A stretch of DNA of 39,599 nucleotides, taken from Rhodobacteraceae bacterium UBA6273 (GTDB taxonomy: Bacteria > Pseudomonadota > Alphaproteobacteria > Rhodobacterales > Rhodobacteraceae). The notes under the pieces are model-generated. The model had not been told where the DNA came from and did not search any database. It was given only the letters and a program-made list of their open reading frames with translations. A program made the translations under genes and the position numbers. The stretch lies in assembly GCA_002440625.1 (NCBI GenBank), contig DJUV01000117.1, forward strand, positions 1-39,599. The letters are read 5' to 3'. How positions within the stretch are numbered: the stretch's first letter is position 1; each line of letters starts with the position of its first letter. This document shows, in pieces, positions 16,312-25,680 of this stretch.

Positions 16312-16719
16312 TCAGCCCTGGGACGTCCGGTCGAAGGCCGGATCGACCGGCACCTGAAGCGCGGTGGCGAGCGCATTGGTCTGGCTCGCCAGCGCGATGA
16401 CCGCCAGCAACTCGCCATGCTGCGCCTCGGTCATGCCCTTGGCGCGGGCGGCGGCGGTGTGGGAATGGACGCAGTAGCTGCAACCATTCGTGGTGGAGAC
16501 TGCGACGTAGATCAGTTCCTTCACCAGCGGATCGAGCGCGCCGGGCGCCATCACCAGCTTCACCCTCTCCCAGACCGCTGCAAGCAACGCAGGATCGGCA
16601 GCAAGCGCTCGCCAGAAGTTGTTGACGAAGTCGGTCTGCCTTGTGGCGCGGATGTCGGCAAAGACGGCGCGGGCCTCCGCCCCCGCCGCCTCGTCGCCCA
16701 ATATCGGAACCGTCGCCAT
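16312..16719 (-). CDS. Carboxymuconolactone decarboxylase / AhpD-like protein
   Basis: A 135-residue protein of the CMD/AhpD fold. The redox-type motif NGCSYCVHSHTAAARAKGMT (CxxC plus a His three residues later) is the AhpD signature; KELIYVAVSTT precedes it and ELLAVIALASQTN follows. AhpD-like proteins act as small thiol peroxidases or disulfide reductants; this one may alternatively be a substrate-specific decarboxylase relative. The ATG at 16719 shares one base with the cyclase stop (TGATG), so it is translated together with the secreted cyclase upstream, although this protein has no signal peptide. The pairing suggests a shared pathway, not identified. Confidence 0.82.
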   Translation of the reverse strand: MATVPILGDEAAGAEARAVFADIRATRQTDFVNNFWRALAADPALLAAVWERVKLVMAPGALDPLVKELIYVAVSTTNGCSYCVHSHTAAARAKGMTEAQHGELLAVIALASQTNALATALQVPVDPAFDRTSQG

Positions 16720-17534
16720 CAGATCACGGCCATCACGCGGGCCGGGCCGCCGGTGCCACGCGCATGTTTCGGCGCGCCGATGAAGATCGTCGCCCCTTTG
16801 GCCGGCAGCTTGTCGAGGTTGGCGATGTTCTCGATGCCGAAATGCCCGTTCGGCAGCCACGAAAAATGCACGGCAAAGTCGGCGGAATTGCCGGGGTCGA
16901 GCGACAGGGTGTCGACGGCGATGGAGGCGGCGCCCAGTTCGGCCAGATAATCCGTCGCCTCTTTCGAAAAGCCAGGAAAGGCGAGCTTGCCGTCCGGCGT
17001 ATTGCGGAACGCCGGATCGCCGAGCTTCGCCGCCCAGCCGGAGTTCATCGCCACGCAGGCGCCCGCCGGGATCGCGCCATTGGCGGAAATCCAGGCGTCG
17101 ATGTCGTCCTTCATCACCATCGCATTGGCGTCGTCCTTGGCCTTGCCGGTCAGGTCAAGGACACAGAGCGGCGCCATCAGGTTCTCGACCGGCAGATCGG
17201 CGACCGAGGTTCCGTCCTTCGAAAAGTGCAGCGGCGCGTCGATATGGGTGCCGGTGTGTTCGTAGATCGTCAGCTTCCAGAGCTGGTAGCCGTGCTGTTC
17301 GAAATTCACCGCCTCTTCATAGGCGATGCCGGGGGTGCCGTCGAAGGTAGGGAATGTCTCGTCATAGGTGTGGGTGAGGTCGATGACCTTGCCCGAGGAC
17401 TGCGCAAGCGCCTGACGCGCGGGCAGAAGCCCCGCTGCCGCCGTTGCCACCCCGGCCATGGCCGCGCCCTTGAAAAGGCTCCGGCGCGATAGCATCGACT
17501 TGCGGACTTCTTCGATAATGCAGGCATTACACAT
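16719..17534 (-). CDS. Tat-exported cyclase family (kynurenine formamidase-like) metal hydrolase
   Basis: A 271-residue protein of the cyclase/KynB superfamily (PF04199). The metal motif appears as HTGTHIDAPLHF (HxGTHxDxPxHF), preceded by DLTHTYDETFPTFDG; SIAVDTLSLDPG and HFSWLPNGHFGIENI are also typical. A Tat signal SRRSLFKGAAMAGVATAAAG occupies residues ~16-35, with cleavage likely after QALA. Unusually, 13 residues containing CxxC (MCNACIIEEVRKS) precede it; the ATG at 17534 is well supported by GGAGG 7 bases upstream, while the internal Met14 has no clear site. Substrate unknown; family members open amides, lactones or isatin. Confidence 0.84.
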   Translation of the reverse strand: MCNACIIEEVRKSMLSRRSLFKGAAMAGVATAAAGLLPARQALAQSSGKVIDLTHTYDETFPTFDGTPGIAYEEAVNFEQHGYQLWKLTIYEHTGTHIDAPLHFSKDGTSVADLPVENLMAPLCVLDLTGKAKDDANAMVMKDDIDAWISANGAIPAGACVAMNSGWAAKLGDPAFRNTPDGKLAFPGFSKEATDYLAELGAASIAVDTLSLDPGNSADFAVHFSWLPNGHFGIENIANLDKLPAKGATIFIGAPKHARGTGGPARVMAVI

Positions 17535-17691
17535 ATTCGTCCCTCCAATGGCTGATACGCACGGGGCACCCACCACTGCGCCCCGCCCGAAAGCGAGGGT
17601 AGACGCCGAAAGCCCGCCGCGCCAAGGATTTCCTGTGCCCGCAACCCTTCGGGGAGTGGCGCGGCGCGCGGCTTGGGTGTAGGCCAAGGCC
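17535..17691. promoter_or_regulatory. Divergent intergenic region, cyclase gene / pyrC
   Basis: This 157-bp gap separates two divergent starts and must hold both promoters. The cyclase ribosome-binding site GGAGG (minus) is clear; no strong promoter hexamers or operator palindrome were found. Confidence 0.4.
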
Positions 17692-18744
17692 ATGAGCCAG
17701 ACCCTGACCCTGACCCTCCGCCGCCCCGACGACATGCACCTGCATCTGCGCGACGGCGCGATGCTGGAAGCCGTCCTCCCGGAAAGCGCCCGCCATTTCG
17801 GCCGCGCCATCATCATGCCGAACCTCGTGCCGCCGGTGGTGACCGCGCAGGAAGCTGCCGCCTACCGAGACCGCATCCGCGCCGCGCTGCCGGAAGGCAT
17901 GGCGTTCGAACCCTTGATGACGCTCTATCTCACCGAGGATACCGATCCGGCCGATGTCGCCGCCGCCCATGCCTCGGGCCTTGTGCGAGCGGTGAAGCTT
18001 TATCCCGCCGGGGCCACCACCAATTCGCAATCCGGGGTACGCGATTTCGACAAGGTGCGCGGGGTTCTGGAAAAGATGGCCGGGATCGGCCTGACGCTTT
18101 GCGTCCACGGCGAGGTTACCGACCCCGCCGTCGACATCTTCGACCGCGAGGCGGTGTTCATCGACCGCGTTCTTGATCCGGTCCGCCGCGCCACGCCGGG
18201 GCTGCGCGTGGTGATGGAGCATGTCACGACAAAGGAAGGCGTGGCCTATGCGCGGTCGGGCGGCGATGGGCTTGCGGCGACGATCACCACCCATCACCTC
18301 ATCATCAACCGCAACCATATCCTCGCCGGCGGCATCCGGCCGCATTACTACTGTCTGCCGGTCGCCAAGCGGGAGGTCCACCGGCTCGCGCTCCGCGAAG
18401 CGGCGGTGAGCGGCGAGGCGCGGTTCTTCCTCGGCACCGACAGCGCGCCGCACCCGGATCATCTGAAGGAACATCCCTGCGGCTGCGCCGGCTGCTTTAC
18501 CGCGACGAATACACTTTCGATCCTCGGCCATGTCTTCGAGGAGGAAGGTGCACTCGACCGGCTCGAAGCCTTCACCTCGCTGAACGGCGCTGCGTTTTAC
18601 GGACTTCCGCCTGCGGAAACGACCGTGACGCTGGAAAAACGGGCCGAGCCTTGCGCCTATCCGGCCAAGATCGAGACCGGGGCCGGGACGGTGACGGTCT
18701 TTGACCCCGGCTTCCCGCTTTACTGGGCGGTCAGGGAGGGCTGA
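17692..18744 (+). CDS. pyrC: Dihydroorotase
   Basis: PyrC reversibly cyclises carbamoyl-aspartate to dihydroorotate in pyrimidine synthesis. The 350-residue product matches class II (E. coli-type, ~348 residues) dihydroorotase. The binuclear zinc ligands are visible: DMHLHLRDG (His16, His18), the carboxylated lysine in [13 protein letters not shown] (Lys102), [15 protein letters not shown], and the catalytic Asp in [10 protein letters not shown]. The ATG at 17692 gives the expected [14 protein letters not shown] start. It is followed by a small membrane-protein gene and pyrE, so two of the pyrimidine genes are together. Confidence 0.96.
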   Translation: MSQTLTLTLRRPDDMHLHLRDGAMLEAVLPESARHFGRAIIMPNLVPPVVTAQEAAAYRDRIRAALPEGMAFEPLMTLYLTEDTDPADVAAAHASGLVRAVKLYPAGATTNSQSGVRDFDKVRGVLEKMAGIGLTLCVHGEVTDPAVDIFDREAVFIDRVLDPVRRATPGLRVVMEHVTTKEGVAYARSGGDGLAATITTHHLIINRNHILAGGIRPHYYCLPVAKREVHRLALREAAVSGEARFFLGTDSAPHPDHLKEHPCGCAGCFTATNTLSILGHVFEEEGALDRLEAFTSLNGAAFYGLPPAETTVTLEKRAEPCAYPAKIETGAGTVTVFDPGFPLYWAVREG

Positions 18745-18794
18745 CGCGGCTGTCCGGCAGATGGCGCGAATGGTCGCATGGCGGGACGCTCTGC

Positions 18795-18820
18795 GGGGAG
18801 TATTTTAGGGCAGAAAGTGG
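18795..18820 (+). repeat. Dispersed element, tail-only copy 2 (GGGGAGTATTTTAGGG CAGAAAG)
   Basis: GGGGAGTATTTTAGGGCAG followed by AAAGTGG closely matches the minus-strand copy at 27399-27420 (GGGAGTATTTCGAGACAG then AAAG). The GGGGGC/GCCCCC palindrome of the other copies is missing here. It lies 51 bases after the pyrC stop and 39 before the next start. Confidence 0.55.
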
Positions 18821-18858
18821 CAGGGCCGCGTGCCCTGCTGCCGGATGGGAGAAGGCTG

Positions 18859-19326
18859 ATGGCGGAAAAGACATTCGGATCGCGGCTGAAGGCACTTCTC
18901 CTCGCACTTCTCAATGCGACGCTGCTTCTGGCGCTGCTGCTCGTGATCGGCCTCTGGCTCCTCCTCGGCCGGGCGCAGCATTTCGTGGCCAATACCGCCG
19001 CGATGGCGGCCACAGCCGCCGGGGCGGAGTTGCGGGAGAAGGCCGGGGCGCAGATTGCCGGGTTGGGGTCCGCAGCCGAACGGATCAAGGGGGTCGAGGC
19101 GCGGATCGACGGGACCATGGCCAAAGTCGCGGCGGGCGACAGCGCAGCGGCGGCAGAGCTTCAGGGGTTGCGGAGCGACGTGCAGGCGCTCAACACCACC
19201 ATCGGCTCGGCCCGCGACACGATTGTCGGGTTCAAGTCGGATGCCTCGGGGTCACTCAGGGACGTGCTGCGCGAATTTCTCATCGACCTCGCAGCGCGGC
19301 TTGGACCGGCGCCCGCCGCGCCCTGA
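18859..19326 (+). CDS. Small single-span membrane protein with coiled-coil-like tail
   Basis: A 155-residue protein, function not recognised. Residues ~11-36 are a strong transmembrane span (LLLALLNATLLLALLLVIGLW). The remaining Ala-rich, heptad-like helix (AAMAATAAGAELREKAGAQ; AAAAELQGLRSDVQALNTT) suggests a periplasmic coiled coil. The ATG at 18859 has GAGAAGG just upstream. It sits between pyrC and pyrE on the same strand (gaps 114 and 72 bases), a position without an obvious functional link to pyrimidine synthesis. Confidence 0.7.
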   Translation: MAEKTFGSRLKALLLALLNATLLLALLLVIGLWLLLGRAQHFVANTAAMAATAAGAELREKAGAQIAGLGSAAERIKGVEARIDGTMAKVAAGDSAAAAELQGLRSDVQALNTTIGSARDTIVGFKSDASGSLRDVLREFLIDLAARLGPAPAAP

Positions 19327-19398
19327 GCCGCCCGTCGGGGCTTCAAACCTGCGCCGTTTCCGGCTATGCCGCCCGCGAACCCCTGCCGGAGGCCGCCG

Positions 19399-20079
19399 AT
19401 GATCCCGTCCAGTTTCCCCCCGAAAGACGAAATCGCCCGTCTGGCGGCGCGGATGCTTCTTGAGATCAAGGCGGTGCATTTCAACGCGGCGGAGCCTTTC
19501 ACCCTCGCCTCCGGTCTGCCCTCGCCGACCTATATCGACTGCCGCAAGCTCATCTCCTACCCGCGCATCCGCTCAACGCTGATGGATTTCCTTGTCGTCA
19601 CCGTGATGCGCGAAGCGGGGTTCGAGGCTTTCGACAACATCGCCGGTGGCGAGACGGCGGGCATCCCCTTCGCCGCGATGGTGGCCGAGCGTCTGGCGCT
19701 GCCGATGACCTATGTCAGGAAGAAGCCCAAGGGCTATGGCCGCAATGCCCGGATCGAGGGCGTGATGACCGAAGGCCAGCGCGTGCTTCTGGTCGAGGAC
19801 CTGACCACCGACGGCGGATCGAAGCTTTCCTTCGTCGACGCGATCCGCGAGACGGGTGCAAGTTGTGCCCATACCGCCGTGATCTTCTACTACGGGATCT
19901 TCCCTGAGACGATCGCGACTCTGGCCAATCATGGCGTGGCGCTCCATTCCCTTTGCACCTGGTGGGACGTTCTCGCCGAGGCGCGCGAATCGGGCGCCTT
20001 CGATGCGGCGACCCTGAACGAGGTCGAGGCGTTTCTGACCAGCCCCCGGCCCTGGCAGGAAGCGCGGCAGAAGCGCTGA
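19399..20079 (+). CDS. pyrE: Orotate phosphoribosyltransferase
   Basis: PyrE joins orotate to PRPP to give OMP. The 226-residue protein has [18 protein letters not shown] near the N-terminus, the basic substrate loop [17 protein letters not shown] and the PRPP-binding motif [14 protein letters not shown]. The alphaproteobacterial form is slightly longer than the 213-residue E. coli enzyme, with a C-terminal extension ([25 protein letters not shown]). The ATG at 19399 has GGAGG 6 bases upstream; an ATG 11 codons earlier is less well placed. Confidence 0.95.
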   Translation: MIPSSFPPKDEIARLAARMLLEIKAVHFNAAEPFTLASGLPSPTYIDCRKLISYPRIRSTLMDFLVVTVMREAGFEAFDNIAGGETAGIPFAAMVAERLALPMTYVRKKPKGYGRNARIEGVMTEGQRVLLVEDLTTDGGSKLSFVDAIRETGASCAHTAVIFYYGIFPETIATLANHGVALHSLCTWWDVLAEARESGAFDAATLNEVEAFLTSPRPWQEARQKR

Positions 20080-20264
20080 TCCCTTGACCCGGCGGAAGCT
20101 GGCCGGCGGCGCCCGCCGCGCTCTGTCGATATATTGACAGGTACGCACCCGATGCCGCAGGATATTGCGGTTCCTGTCTTATCCACCGGCCATCCACAGG
20201 AATATACAGTTTGCGCGACAGGGCCGGATCGCGCATATCCCTTCGCCAAGAACGGGGGACAGTG
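20080..20264. promoter_or_regulatory. dnaB upstream region with palindrome and DnaA-box-like sites
   Basis: A near-perfect 18-bp palindrome CTGTCGATATATTGACAG (20123-20140, one mismatched pair) lies upstream. TTATCCACC (20179-20187) matches the DnaA box TTATCCACA at 8 of 9 bases, and CATCCACAG (20191-20199) is a weaker second match in the same orientation. A possible promoter is TTGCGC (from 20211) with ATATCC 18 bases on, 30 bases before dnaB. This makes DnaA-linked control of dnaB plausible, but unproven. Confidence 0.45.
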
Positions 20265-21752
20265 ATGACCGAGGTTGCGACGATACGCGCAGTCAAAAGC
20301 GCGCCCGAAGAGGATTCGCTTCCGCATAATATCGAGGCCGAGCAGCAGCTTCTCGGCGCGATCCTGACCAACAACGACATCTACGACCGCATCGCGGCGC
20401 TGGTGAAATCCGAGCATTTCTTCGAGCCGGTCCACCAGCGCATCTTCGAAGTCGCGATTGCCCGCATCCAGAAGAACGCGCTCGCCTCGCCGGTCACGCT
20501 CAAGGCCTATATGGAGGAGGATGCCGGGCTGAAGGAGCTTGGCGGCCCGGCCTATCTCGCCCGGCTTGCCGGTGCCGCGATCTCGGCCTTTGCCGCGCGC
20601 GACTACGCGCAGATGATCTATGACCTCGCGGTCAGGCGCGAGCTGATGCAGCTTGGCCGCGACATCACCGACCGCGCCCGCTCCATCGAGATCGACAACG
20701 ATCCGAAGGAACAGATCACCGAGGCCGAGCAGCGGCTTTATACGCTCGCCGAACAGGGCACGGTCGAAAAGGGCTTCGTCTCGTTCCTGAAGGCCACCAC
20801 CGATGCGGTGATGACCGCCCATGCCGCCTACCAGCGCGATGGCGCCCTGTCGGGGATTTCCACCGGCCTTGCCGATCTCGACAAGAAGCTTGGCGGGCTG
20901 CATCCGTCCGACCTTCTGATCCTCGCCGGGCGCCCCTCGATGGGCAAGACCTCGCTCGCCACCAACATCGCCTTCAACATCGCCAAGGCCTACAAGAAGG
21001 GCAAGCGCCCGGACGGGTCCGAGGGTGCGGTGAACGGCGGCGTCGTCGGCTTCTTCTCGCTCGAAATGTCGGCGGAACAACTGGCGGCGCGTATTCTCTC
21101 CGAAGCCTCGGAAGTGCCCTCCGAACAGATCCGTCGCGGCGACATGACCGAGACTGAGTTCCGCCGCTTCGTCGAGGCGGCGAAGGCGCTGGAGTCCTGC
21201 CCGCTTTACATCGACGACACGCCGGCGCTTCCGATTGCACAGGTCGCCGCGCGCTGCCGGCGGCTGAAGCGGACGCAGGGGCTGGACGTGGTCTTTGTCG
21301 ACTACCTCCAGCTTCTTCGCGGCACCGGCAAGGGTGACAACCGGGTCCAGGAGATCGGCGAGATTTCCATGGGTCTCAAGGCCTTGGCCAAGGAACTTAG
21401 CCTGCCCGTGGTGGCGCTGTCGCAGCTTTCACGTCAGGTGGAAAACCGCGAAGACAAGCGCCCGCAGCTCAGCGACCTCCGCGAATCCGGCTCTATCGAG
21501 CAGGATGCCGACGTGGTCATGTTCGTGTTCCGCGAGGAATACTACAAGGAACGCGAAAAGCCGGGCGACCATGACCTTGAAGGGATGGCCAAGTGGCAGG
21601 AGGTCATGGAGCAGGTCCATGGCAAGGCCGAGGTCATCATCGGCAAGCAGCGTCACGGGCCCATCGGCACGGTGGAACTGTCGTTCGAAGGCCGCTTCAC
21701 CCGGTTCGGCAACCTCGTGAAGCCCTGGCAGCAGGGCGACGGCAGCTTCTGA
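20265..21752 (+). CDS. dnaB: Replicative DNA helicase DnaB
   Basis: The hexameric 5'-3' helicase of the replication fork. At 495 residues it is of normal length for alphaproteobacteria. The N-terminal domain begins LPHNIEAEQQLLGAIL; the C-terminal RecA-like domain has Walker A GRPSMGKTS (222-230), VGFFSLEMSAEQL, the Walker B segment VVFVDYLQLL, LSQLSRQVE and LRESGSIEQDAD, then FRGRFTRFGNL-like FEGRFTRFGN at the end. There is no intein. A short alphaproteobacterial insert (YKKGKRPDGSEGAVNGG) follows the Walker A helix. The ATG at 20265 follows GGGGGAC. Confidence 0.97.
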   Translation: MTEVATIRAVKSAPEEDSLPHNIEAEQQLLGAILTNNDIYDRIAALVKSEHFFEPVHQRIFEVAIARIQKNALASPVTLKAYMEEDAGLKELGGPAYLARLAGAAISAFAARDYAQMIYDLAVRRELMQLGRDITDRARSIEIDNDPKEQITEAEQRLYTLAEQGTVEKGFVSFLKATTDAVMTAHAAYQRDGALSGISTGLADLDKKLGGLHPSDLLILAGRPSMGKTSLATNIAFNIAKAYKKGKRPDGSEGAVNGGVVGFFSLEMSAEQLAARILSEASEVPSEQIRRGDMTETEFRRFVEAAKALESCPLYIDDTPALPIAQVAARCRRLKRTQGLDVVFVDYLQLLRGTGKGDNRVQEIGEISMGLKALAKELSLPVVALSQLSRQVENREDKRPQLSDLRESGSIEQDADVVMFVFREEYYKEREKPGDHDLEGMAKWQEVMEQVHGKAEVIIGKQRHGPIGTVELSFEGRFTRFGNLVKPWQQGDGSF

Positions 21753-21804
21753 ACATCAGCATTCGTGATTGGACAGGCGGGCGCCTTCGGGCGACCCTTC
21801 GCCC

Positions 21805-22581
21805 ATGCGCGCGCCGATGATCCCGCTGCTGGCCCTTCTGGCCATGCCCGCCGATGCGGCGGAAGAGGTCGATCTTGAGCTTTTGCTGATGGTCGACGTG
21901 TCGCGCTCCATGTCGTCGGCCGAGCTTGAGATTCAGCGGCAGGGCTATGTTGCGGCGCTCAGAAGCGACAGCGTGGCGGCCGCCCTTGGCCGGGCGCTGA
22001 CCGGCAGGATCGCGCTCGCCTATGTCGAATGGGCGGGCGAGAAACGCCAGCGCATCATCCAGGACTGGGTGCTGATCGAGGGCCGCGAAGATCTTTTCGT
22101 CGTGGCAGAGGTCCTAGCGAATGACCAGAGCACCACGCAAAGCCGGACCTCGATCTCCGGTGCCTTACGATATGGCGCGGCCTATCTTGATGCGAATGAT
22201 TTCAACGGGATGCGGCGCGTCATTGATATTTCAGGTGATGGGCCGAACAATCAGGGCGGCACTGTGCCGGCCATCCGTGACGCTGTGGTGGCGCGCGGCA
22301 TCACCATCAACGGGTTGCCGCTGATGACCCAGGATGGCGTCTTCATGCGCATCCCCGATCTTGACGCCTATTACCAGAATTGCGTGATCGGCGGGCCGGG
22401 CGCATTCCTTGTGCCAGTTTACAAGTGGGAGGATTTCGGCCCGGCGGTCACACAGAAACTGGTCCTGGAGATCGCCGGGCTGCCGCCCGAGCGCCTGATC
22501 CCGGTTCAGGCCGCCGCGCCTTATGATTGCGAGGTCGGCGAGAAGCTTTGGCGCCGCATGCGGATGGACAGCGATTTCTGA
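21805..22581 (+). CDS. DUF1194 secreted VWA-like protein
   Basis: A 258-residue exported protein of family DUF1194, function unknown. It has a short signal peptide ([20 protein letters not shown]) and a von Willebrand factor A-like fold with the metal-site motif DVSRSMSS (from residue 31), [23 protein letters not shown] and [15 protein letters not shown]. Near the C-terminus are conserved-looking segments [17 protein letters not shown] and [10 protein letters not shown] with single cysteines, possibly a disulfide. It lies between dnaB (gap 52) and alr (gap 50), with no strong ribosome-binding site; the ATG was chosen because it gives a complete signal peptide. Confidence 0.85.
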   Translation: MRAPMIPLLALLAMPADAAEEVDLELLLMVDVSRSMSSAELEIQRQGYVAALRSDSVAAALGRALTGRIALAYVEWAGEKRQRIIQDWVLIEGREDLFVVAEVLANDQSTTQSRTSISGALRYGAAYLDANDFNGMRRVIDISGDGPNNQGGTVPAIRDAVVARGITINGLPLMTQDGVFMRIPDLDAYYQNCVIGGPGAFLVPVYKWEDFGPAVTQKLVLEIAGLPPERLIPVQAAAPYDCEVGEKLWRRMRMDSDF

Positions 22582-22631
22582 GGCTCCGCCGACCCTTGCC
22601 ACACCCCGCCCGGCCTGCCAAAAGACGCCCC

Positions 22632-23678
22632 ATGGCTCAGGCGATCCTTACCATTGATCTTGGCGCGATCGCCCGCAACTGGCGGGCGCTGGCCGGGCTT
22701 TCCGGCGCTGCCGAAGCTGGTGCGGTCGTGAAGGCCGATTGCTACGGACTTGGTGCTGCGCGCGTAGCCCCGGCGCTGGCGGCGGCAGGCGCGCGGCGCT
22801 TCTTCGTGGCCGAGGCGTCGGAGGGCGTGGCGATCCGCCAAGCACTCGGGACCGGCCCGGAAATCTACGTCTTCGCAGGGCATATGGCGGGCGATGCTGA
22901 AATCATCGCGGGTGCCGACCTGATCCCGCTCCTGAATTCGCCCGAGCAAGTCGCGCGCCACCGCGCAGCACTTCCCGGTCGTCCCTTCGGCATCCAGTTC
23001 GACACCGGCATGAACCGCCTCGGGATCGAGGAAGCCGACTGGCGGGCGCTTTCCTCCGACATTGTCGCAGAGGGGCCGCGCCTCCTCATGTCGCACCTCG
23101 CCTGCGCCGATGATCCGGGCCATGCGACGAACGCCGCCCAGCTTGCCGCCTTCCGGCGGATGAGTGATGGCCTCGGCCTGCCCCGCTCTCTGGCCGCGAC
23201 GGGCGGCATCCTTCTTGGCGCTGAGTATCACTTCGACATCACCCGCCCCGGCATCGGCCTTTACGGCGGCGCCCCCTTCGATAACGCCGAAGCTGTCGTC
23301 CGGCTATCGCTGCCCGTGATCCAGATACGGAACATCCCAGCGGGCGAAACCGTGGGCTACGGCAATTCCTGGACCGCGCCCGCGCCGTCGCGCATCGCCA
23401 CCCTTGGCGCGGGCTACGCCGATGGCCTGATCCGCGCGATGACCGGCAAGGCCCGCGTCTGGCATGGCACCACCCCCTGCCCGGTCGCCGGTCGCGTCTC
23501 GATGGATTCGATGGGCGTGGACATCACCCACCTGCCAGACACGCCAGATACGCTCGACATCCTCTGCCCGGCACAAGGCGTCGATGCGCTGGCGACGATG
23601 GCCGGCACCATCGGCTATGAAATCCTGACCGCGCTCGGAAACCGCTACCGGCGCGACTATACCGGGGGGCCCGTATGA
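22632..23678 (+). CDS. alr: Alanine racemase
   Basis: A PLP enzyme that makes D-alanine for peptidoglycan. The 348-residue protein carries the cofactor lysine in [10 protein letters not shown] (Lys34; Cys replaces the usual Ala after Asp), [10 protein letters not shown], the C-terminal catalytic tyrosine in VGYGNSW, and [13 protein letters not shown]. It is a little shorter than the E. coli enzymes (~359). Its stop overlaps the start of mlaE by 4 bases (ATGA), so a cell-wall precursor gene is coupled to a lipid-transport operon. The ATG at 22632 gives the normal short N-terminus. Confidence 0.95.
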   Translation: MAQAILTIDLGAIARNWRALAGLSGAAEAGAVVKADCYGLGAARVAPALAAAGARRFFVAEASEGVAIRQALGTGPEIYVFAGHMAGDAEIIAGADLIPLLNSPEQVARHRAALPGRPFGIQFDTGMNRLGIEEADWRALSSDIVAEGPRLLMSHLACADDPGHATNAAQLAAFRRMSDGLGLPRSLAATGGILLGAEYHFDITRPGIGLYGGAPFDNAEAVVRLSLPVIQIRNIPAGETVGYGNSWTAPAPSRIATLGAGYADGLIRAMTGKARVWHGTTPCPVAGRVSMDSMGVDITHLPDTPDTLDILCPAQGVDALATMAGTIGYEILTALGNRYRRDYTGGPV

Positions 23679-24457
23679 CGCTGACCTATCCCTTTGCGGT
23701 CCTCGGTCGGCAGGTCCTTGGCTTCCTCGCCGCCGTGGGCCGCATCGCGATCTTCGCCCTGACCGGGATCAGCCACCTTTTCCGCCCGCCCTTCTACCCG
23801 AAGGAATTCCTGACCGCGCTCCTCCAGATCGGCTATTTCAGCCTGCCGGTCGTCGGCATGACCACGCTTTTCACCGGCGGCGCGCTTGCCCTGCAGATCT
23901 ACGCCGGCGGCGCGCGGTTCTCGGCGGAATCGGTCGTGCCCTCGATCGTCGCCATCGGCATGGCGCGGGAGCTTGGCCCCGTCCTCGGCGGGCTGATGGT
24001 CGCCGCCCGCGTCGCCTCCTCCATCGCCGCTGAAATCGGCACGATGAAGGTCACCGAACAGATCGACGCGCTGACCACGCTTTCGACCGAGCCGATGAAA
24101 TACCTCGTGGCACCCCGGCTTCTCGCCGCCACCCTCGCCGTGCCGCTCCTCGTCGCCATCGGCGACAGCATCGGCATCATGGGCGGCTATCTCGTCGGCG
24201 TCACAAGGCTTGATTTCAACCCCGCGACCTATCTCAAGAACACCCGCGAATTCCTTGAATTCTGGGACGTCGCCTCGGGCCTCTGGAAGGGCGCCGCCTT
24301 CGGCTTCATCGTGGCGCTTTGCGGTTGCTACTTCGGCATGAATTCGGCCCGTGGCGCGCAAGGCGTGGGCCGGGCGACCAAGACCGCCGTGGTCACCGCC
24401 TCTGTCCTGATCCTCGCCGCGAACTATGTGCTGACGGAGGTTTTCTTCTCCGCATGA
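23675..24457 (+). CDS. mlaE: MlaE-family phospholipid ABC transporter permease
   Basis: The 260-residue inner-membrane permease of the MlaFEDB type, which moves phospholipid between inner and outer membranes. Family hallmarks are [35 protein letters not shown], the signature [37 protein letters not shown] and IMGGYLVGV, followed by the C-terminal spans around [25 protein letters not shown]. It overlaps alr upstream and mlaF downstream, each by ATGA. No mlaD, mlaC or mlaB gene follows. Confidence 0.93.
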   Translation: MTLTYPFAVLGRQVLGFLAAVGRIAIFALTGISHLFRPPFYPKEFLTALLQIGYFSLPVVGMTTLFTGGALALQIYAGGARFSAESVVPSIVAIGMARELGPVLGGLMVAARVASSIAAEIGTMKVTEQIDALTTLSTEPMKYLVAPRLLAATLAVPLLVAIGDSIGIMGGYLVGVTRLDFNPATYLKNTREFLEFWDVASGLWKGAAFGFIVALCGCYFGMNSARGAQGVGRATKTAVVTASVLILAANYVLTEVFFSA

Positions 24458-25200
24458 TCGAGCTTCGCGACGTCCACAAGGCCTTCGGCCCGAACCATGT
24501 CCTGAACGGCGTCAACCTGACGCTGCCGAAGGGCGAAAGCATGGTCATCATCGGCGGCTCCGGCACGGGCAAGTCGGTGCTGCTGAAATGCGTCCTCGGC
24601 CTTGTGACGCCCGACAAAGGGGAGATCCTTGTGGGCGGCGCCCCTGCCGACAAAGGCTCGCGCGATGCCTTCCTTGCGCGCTTCGGAATGCTCTTTCAGG
24701 GCGGTGCGCTCTTTGACAGCCTGCCAGTCTGGCAGAACGTCGCCTTCCGCCTTCTCCGTGGCGCGCAGAAGCGGCCGAAGGAAGAAGCCCGAGCCATCGC
24801 CGTGGAAAAGCTGCGCCGCGTCGGGCTGAAACCCGAGGTCGCCGACCTTTTCCCGGCGGAGCTTTCGGGCGGGATGCAAAAGCGCGTCGGCCTTGCCCGC
24901 GCCATCGCCGCCGAGCCCGAGATCATCTTCTTCGACGAACCGACCACGGGCCTCGACCCGATCATGTCGGGCGTCATCAACGAACTCATCCGCGAGATCG
25001 TGGTGGAGATGGGCGCAACGGCCATGACCATCACCCATGACATGACCTCGGTCCGCGCCATCGCCGACCGGGTGGCGATGCTGCATGGCGGGGTCATCCG
25101 CTGGACCGGACCGGTTTCGGAAATGGACGCGACACCAGAGCCTTACGTCCAGCAGTTCATCCATGGCCGCGCCGAAGGGCCGATCGAATCCGTGCGCTGA
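24454..25200 (+). CDS. mlaF: MlaF-family phospholipid ABC transporter ATP-binding protein
   Basis: A 248-residue ABC ATPase. Walker A is GGSGTGKS (34-41), the Q-loop LFQGGALFDSLPVWQNV is typical of the MlaF/Ttg2A group, the signature is LSGGMQKRVGLARA, Walker B with the catalytic Glu is IIFFDEPTTGLDP, and the switch His is in TITHDM. It overlaps mlaE by 4 bases and is the energising partner of that permease. The missing MlaD substrate-binding protein must be encoded elsewhere. Confidence 0.94.
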   Translation: MIELRDVHKAFGPNHVLNGVNLTLPKGESMVIIGGSGTGKSVLLKCVLGLVTPDKGEILVGGAPADKGSRDAFLARFGMLFQGGALFDSLPVWQNVAFRLLRGAQKRPKEEARAIAVEKLRRVGLKPEVADLFPAELSGGMQKRVGLARAIAAEPEIIFFDEPTTGLDPIMSGVINELIREIVVEMGATAMTITHDMTSVRAIADRVAMLHGGVIRWTGPVSEMDATPEPYVQQFIHGRAEGPIESVR

Positions 25201-25249
25201 GCCTCGCGGCAATGTTACGGCGGCGCACGCCCCTTCCGACCATCAGAAT

Positions 25250-25278
25250 TTGACAACTCCGCCGTGTGGTCCTACCCT
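25250..25278 (+). promoter_or_regulatory. Sigma70-type promoter candidate for the gene at 25306
   Basis: A perfect TTGACA (25250-25255), exactly 17 bases, then TACCCT (25273-25278). It lies 28 bases before the next ATG and 50 after the mlaF stop, so it probably starts a new transcript. Confidence 0.6.
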
Positions 25279-25305
25279 CTTTCCGCAAGAAGTCGGAGCT
25301 TGGAC

Positions 25306-25641
25306 ATGGGTTCAGGAACGGGATTCTTCCCCGACCTCTTTATTCTCGCGGTCCTTGGATGCGTGCCGCCCCTTCTGGGCCTGCTCGCCAGCCGCCGAAG
25401 GCTGGTGCGCGCCCGGCAATGCGGTGTGGCTCCGGGATGGCTCCAGGGCGCGATGATCGTCTCGGCCGGGGCCTTCTTGCTCAACCTCATGCTCGTGACC
25501 ATCAGCGCGCTCAGCCTGTCCGAAGGCATCGGCTGGACCCGGCTTGAGGCGGCGGTTCTGCTGATCGGCTGGATCGCCTTCTGGCTCTGGATCGTGGTGA
25601 TCCTTCTCCCGCGAGAGCATCGGCGGCGCGAGATCTACTAG
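25306..25641 (+). CDS. Small membrane protein, function unknown
   Basis: A 111-residue protein with about three hydrophobic segments: LFILAVLGCVPPLLGLLA, AMIVSAGAFLLNLMLVTISAL and AAVLLIGWIAFWLWIVVILL, and a basic tail. I do not recognise a family. The ATG at 25306 has GGAG 7 bases upstream and lies behind a good promoter. It precedes a PqiA-like gene by 39 bases. Confidence 0.6.
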   Translation: MGSGTGFFPDLFILAVLGCVPPLLGLLASRRRLVRARQCGVAPGWLQGAMIVSAGAFLLNLMLVTISALSLSEGIGWTRLEAAVLLIGWIAFWLWIVVILLPREHRRREIY

Positions 25642-25661
25642 CGGCTTGGCGGCGGCGCCCC

Positions 25662-25677
25662 GACGGGCTATCCCGTC
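25662..25677 (+). repeat. Short hairpin directly before the PqiA-like start
   Basis: GACGGG-CTAT-CCCGTC, a 6-bp perfect stem with a 4-base loop, ends 3 bases before the ATG at 25681, where a ribosome-binding site should be. No T-run follows. It may limit initiation or simply be chance. Confidence 0.35.
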
Positions 25678-25680
25678 CCC

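Noticed and set aside
20123..20140. pyrE terminator
   Set aside because: The palindrome is AT-rich, short-armed (5 bp outer stem) and not followed by a T-run.
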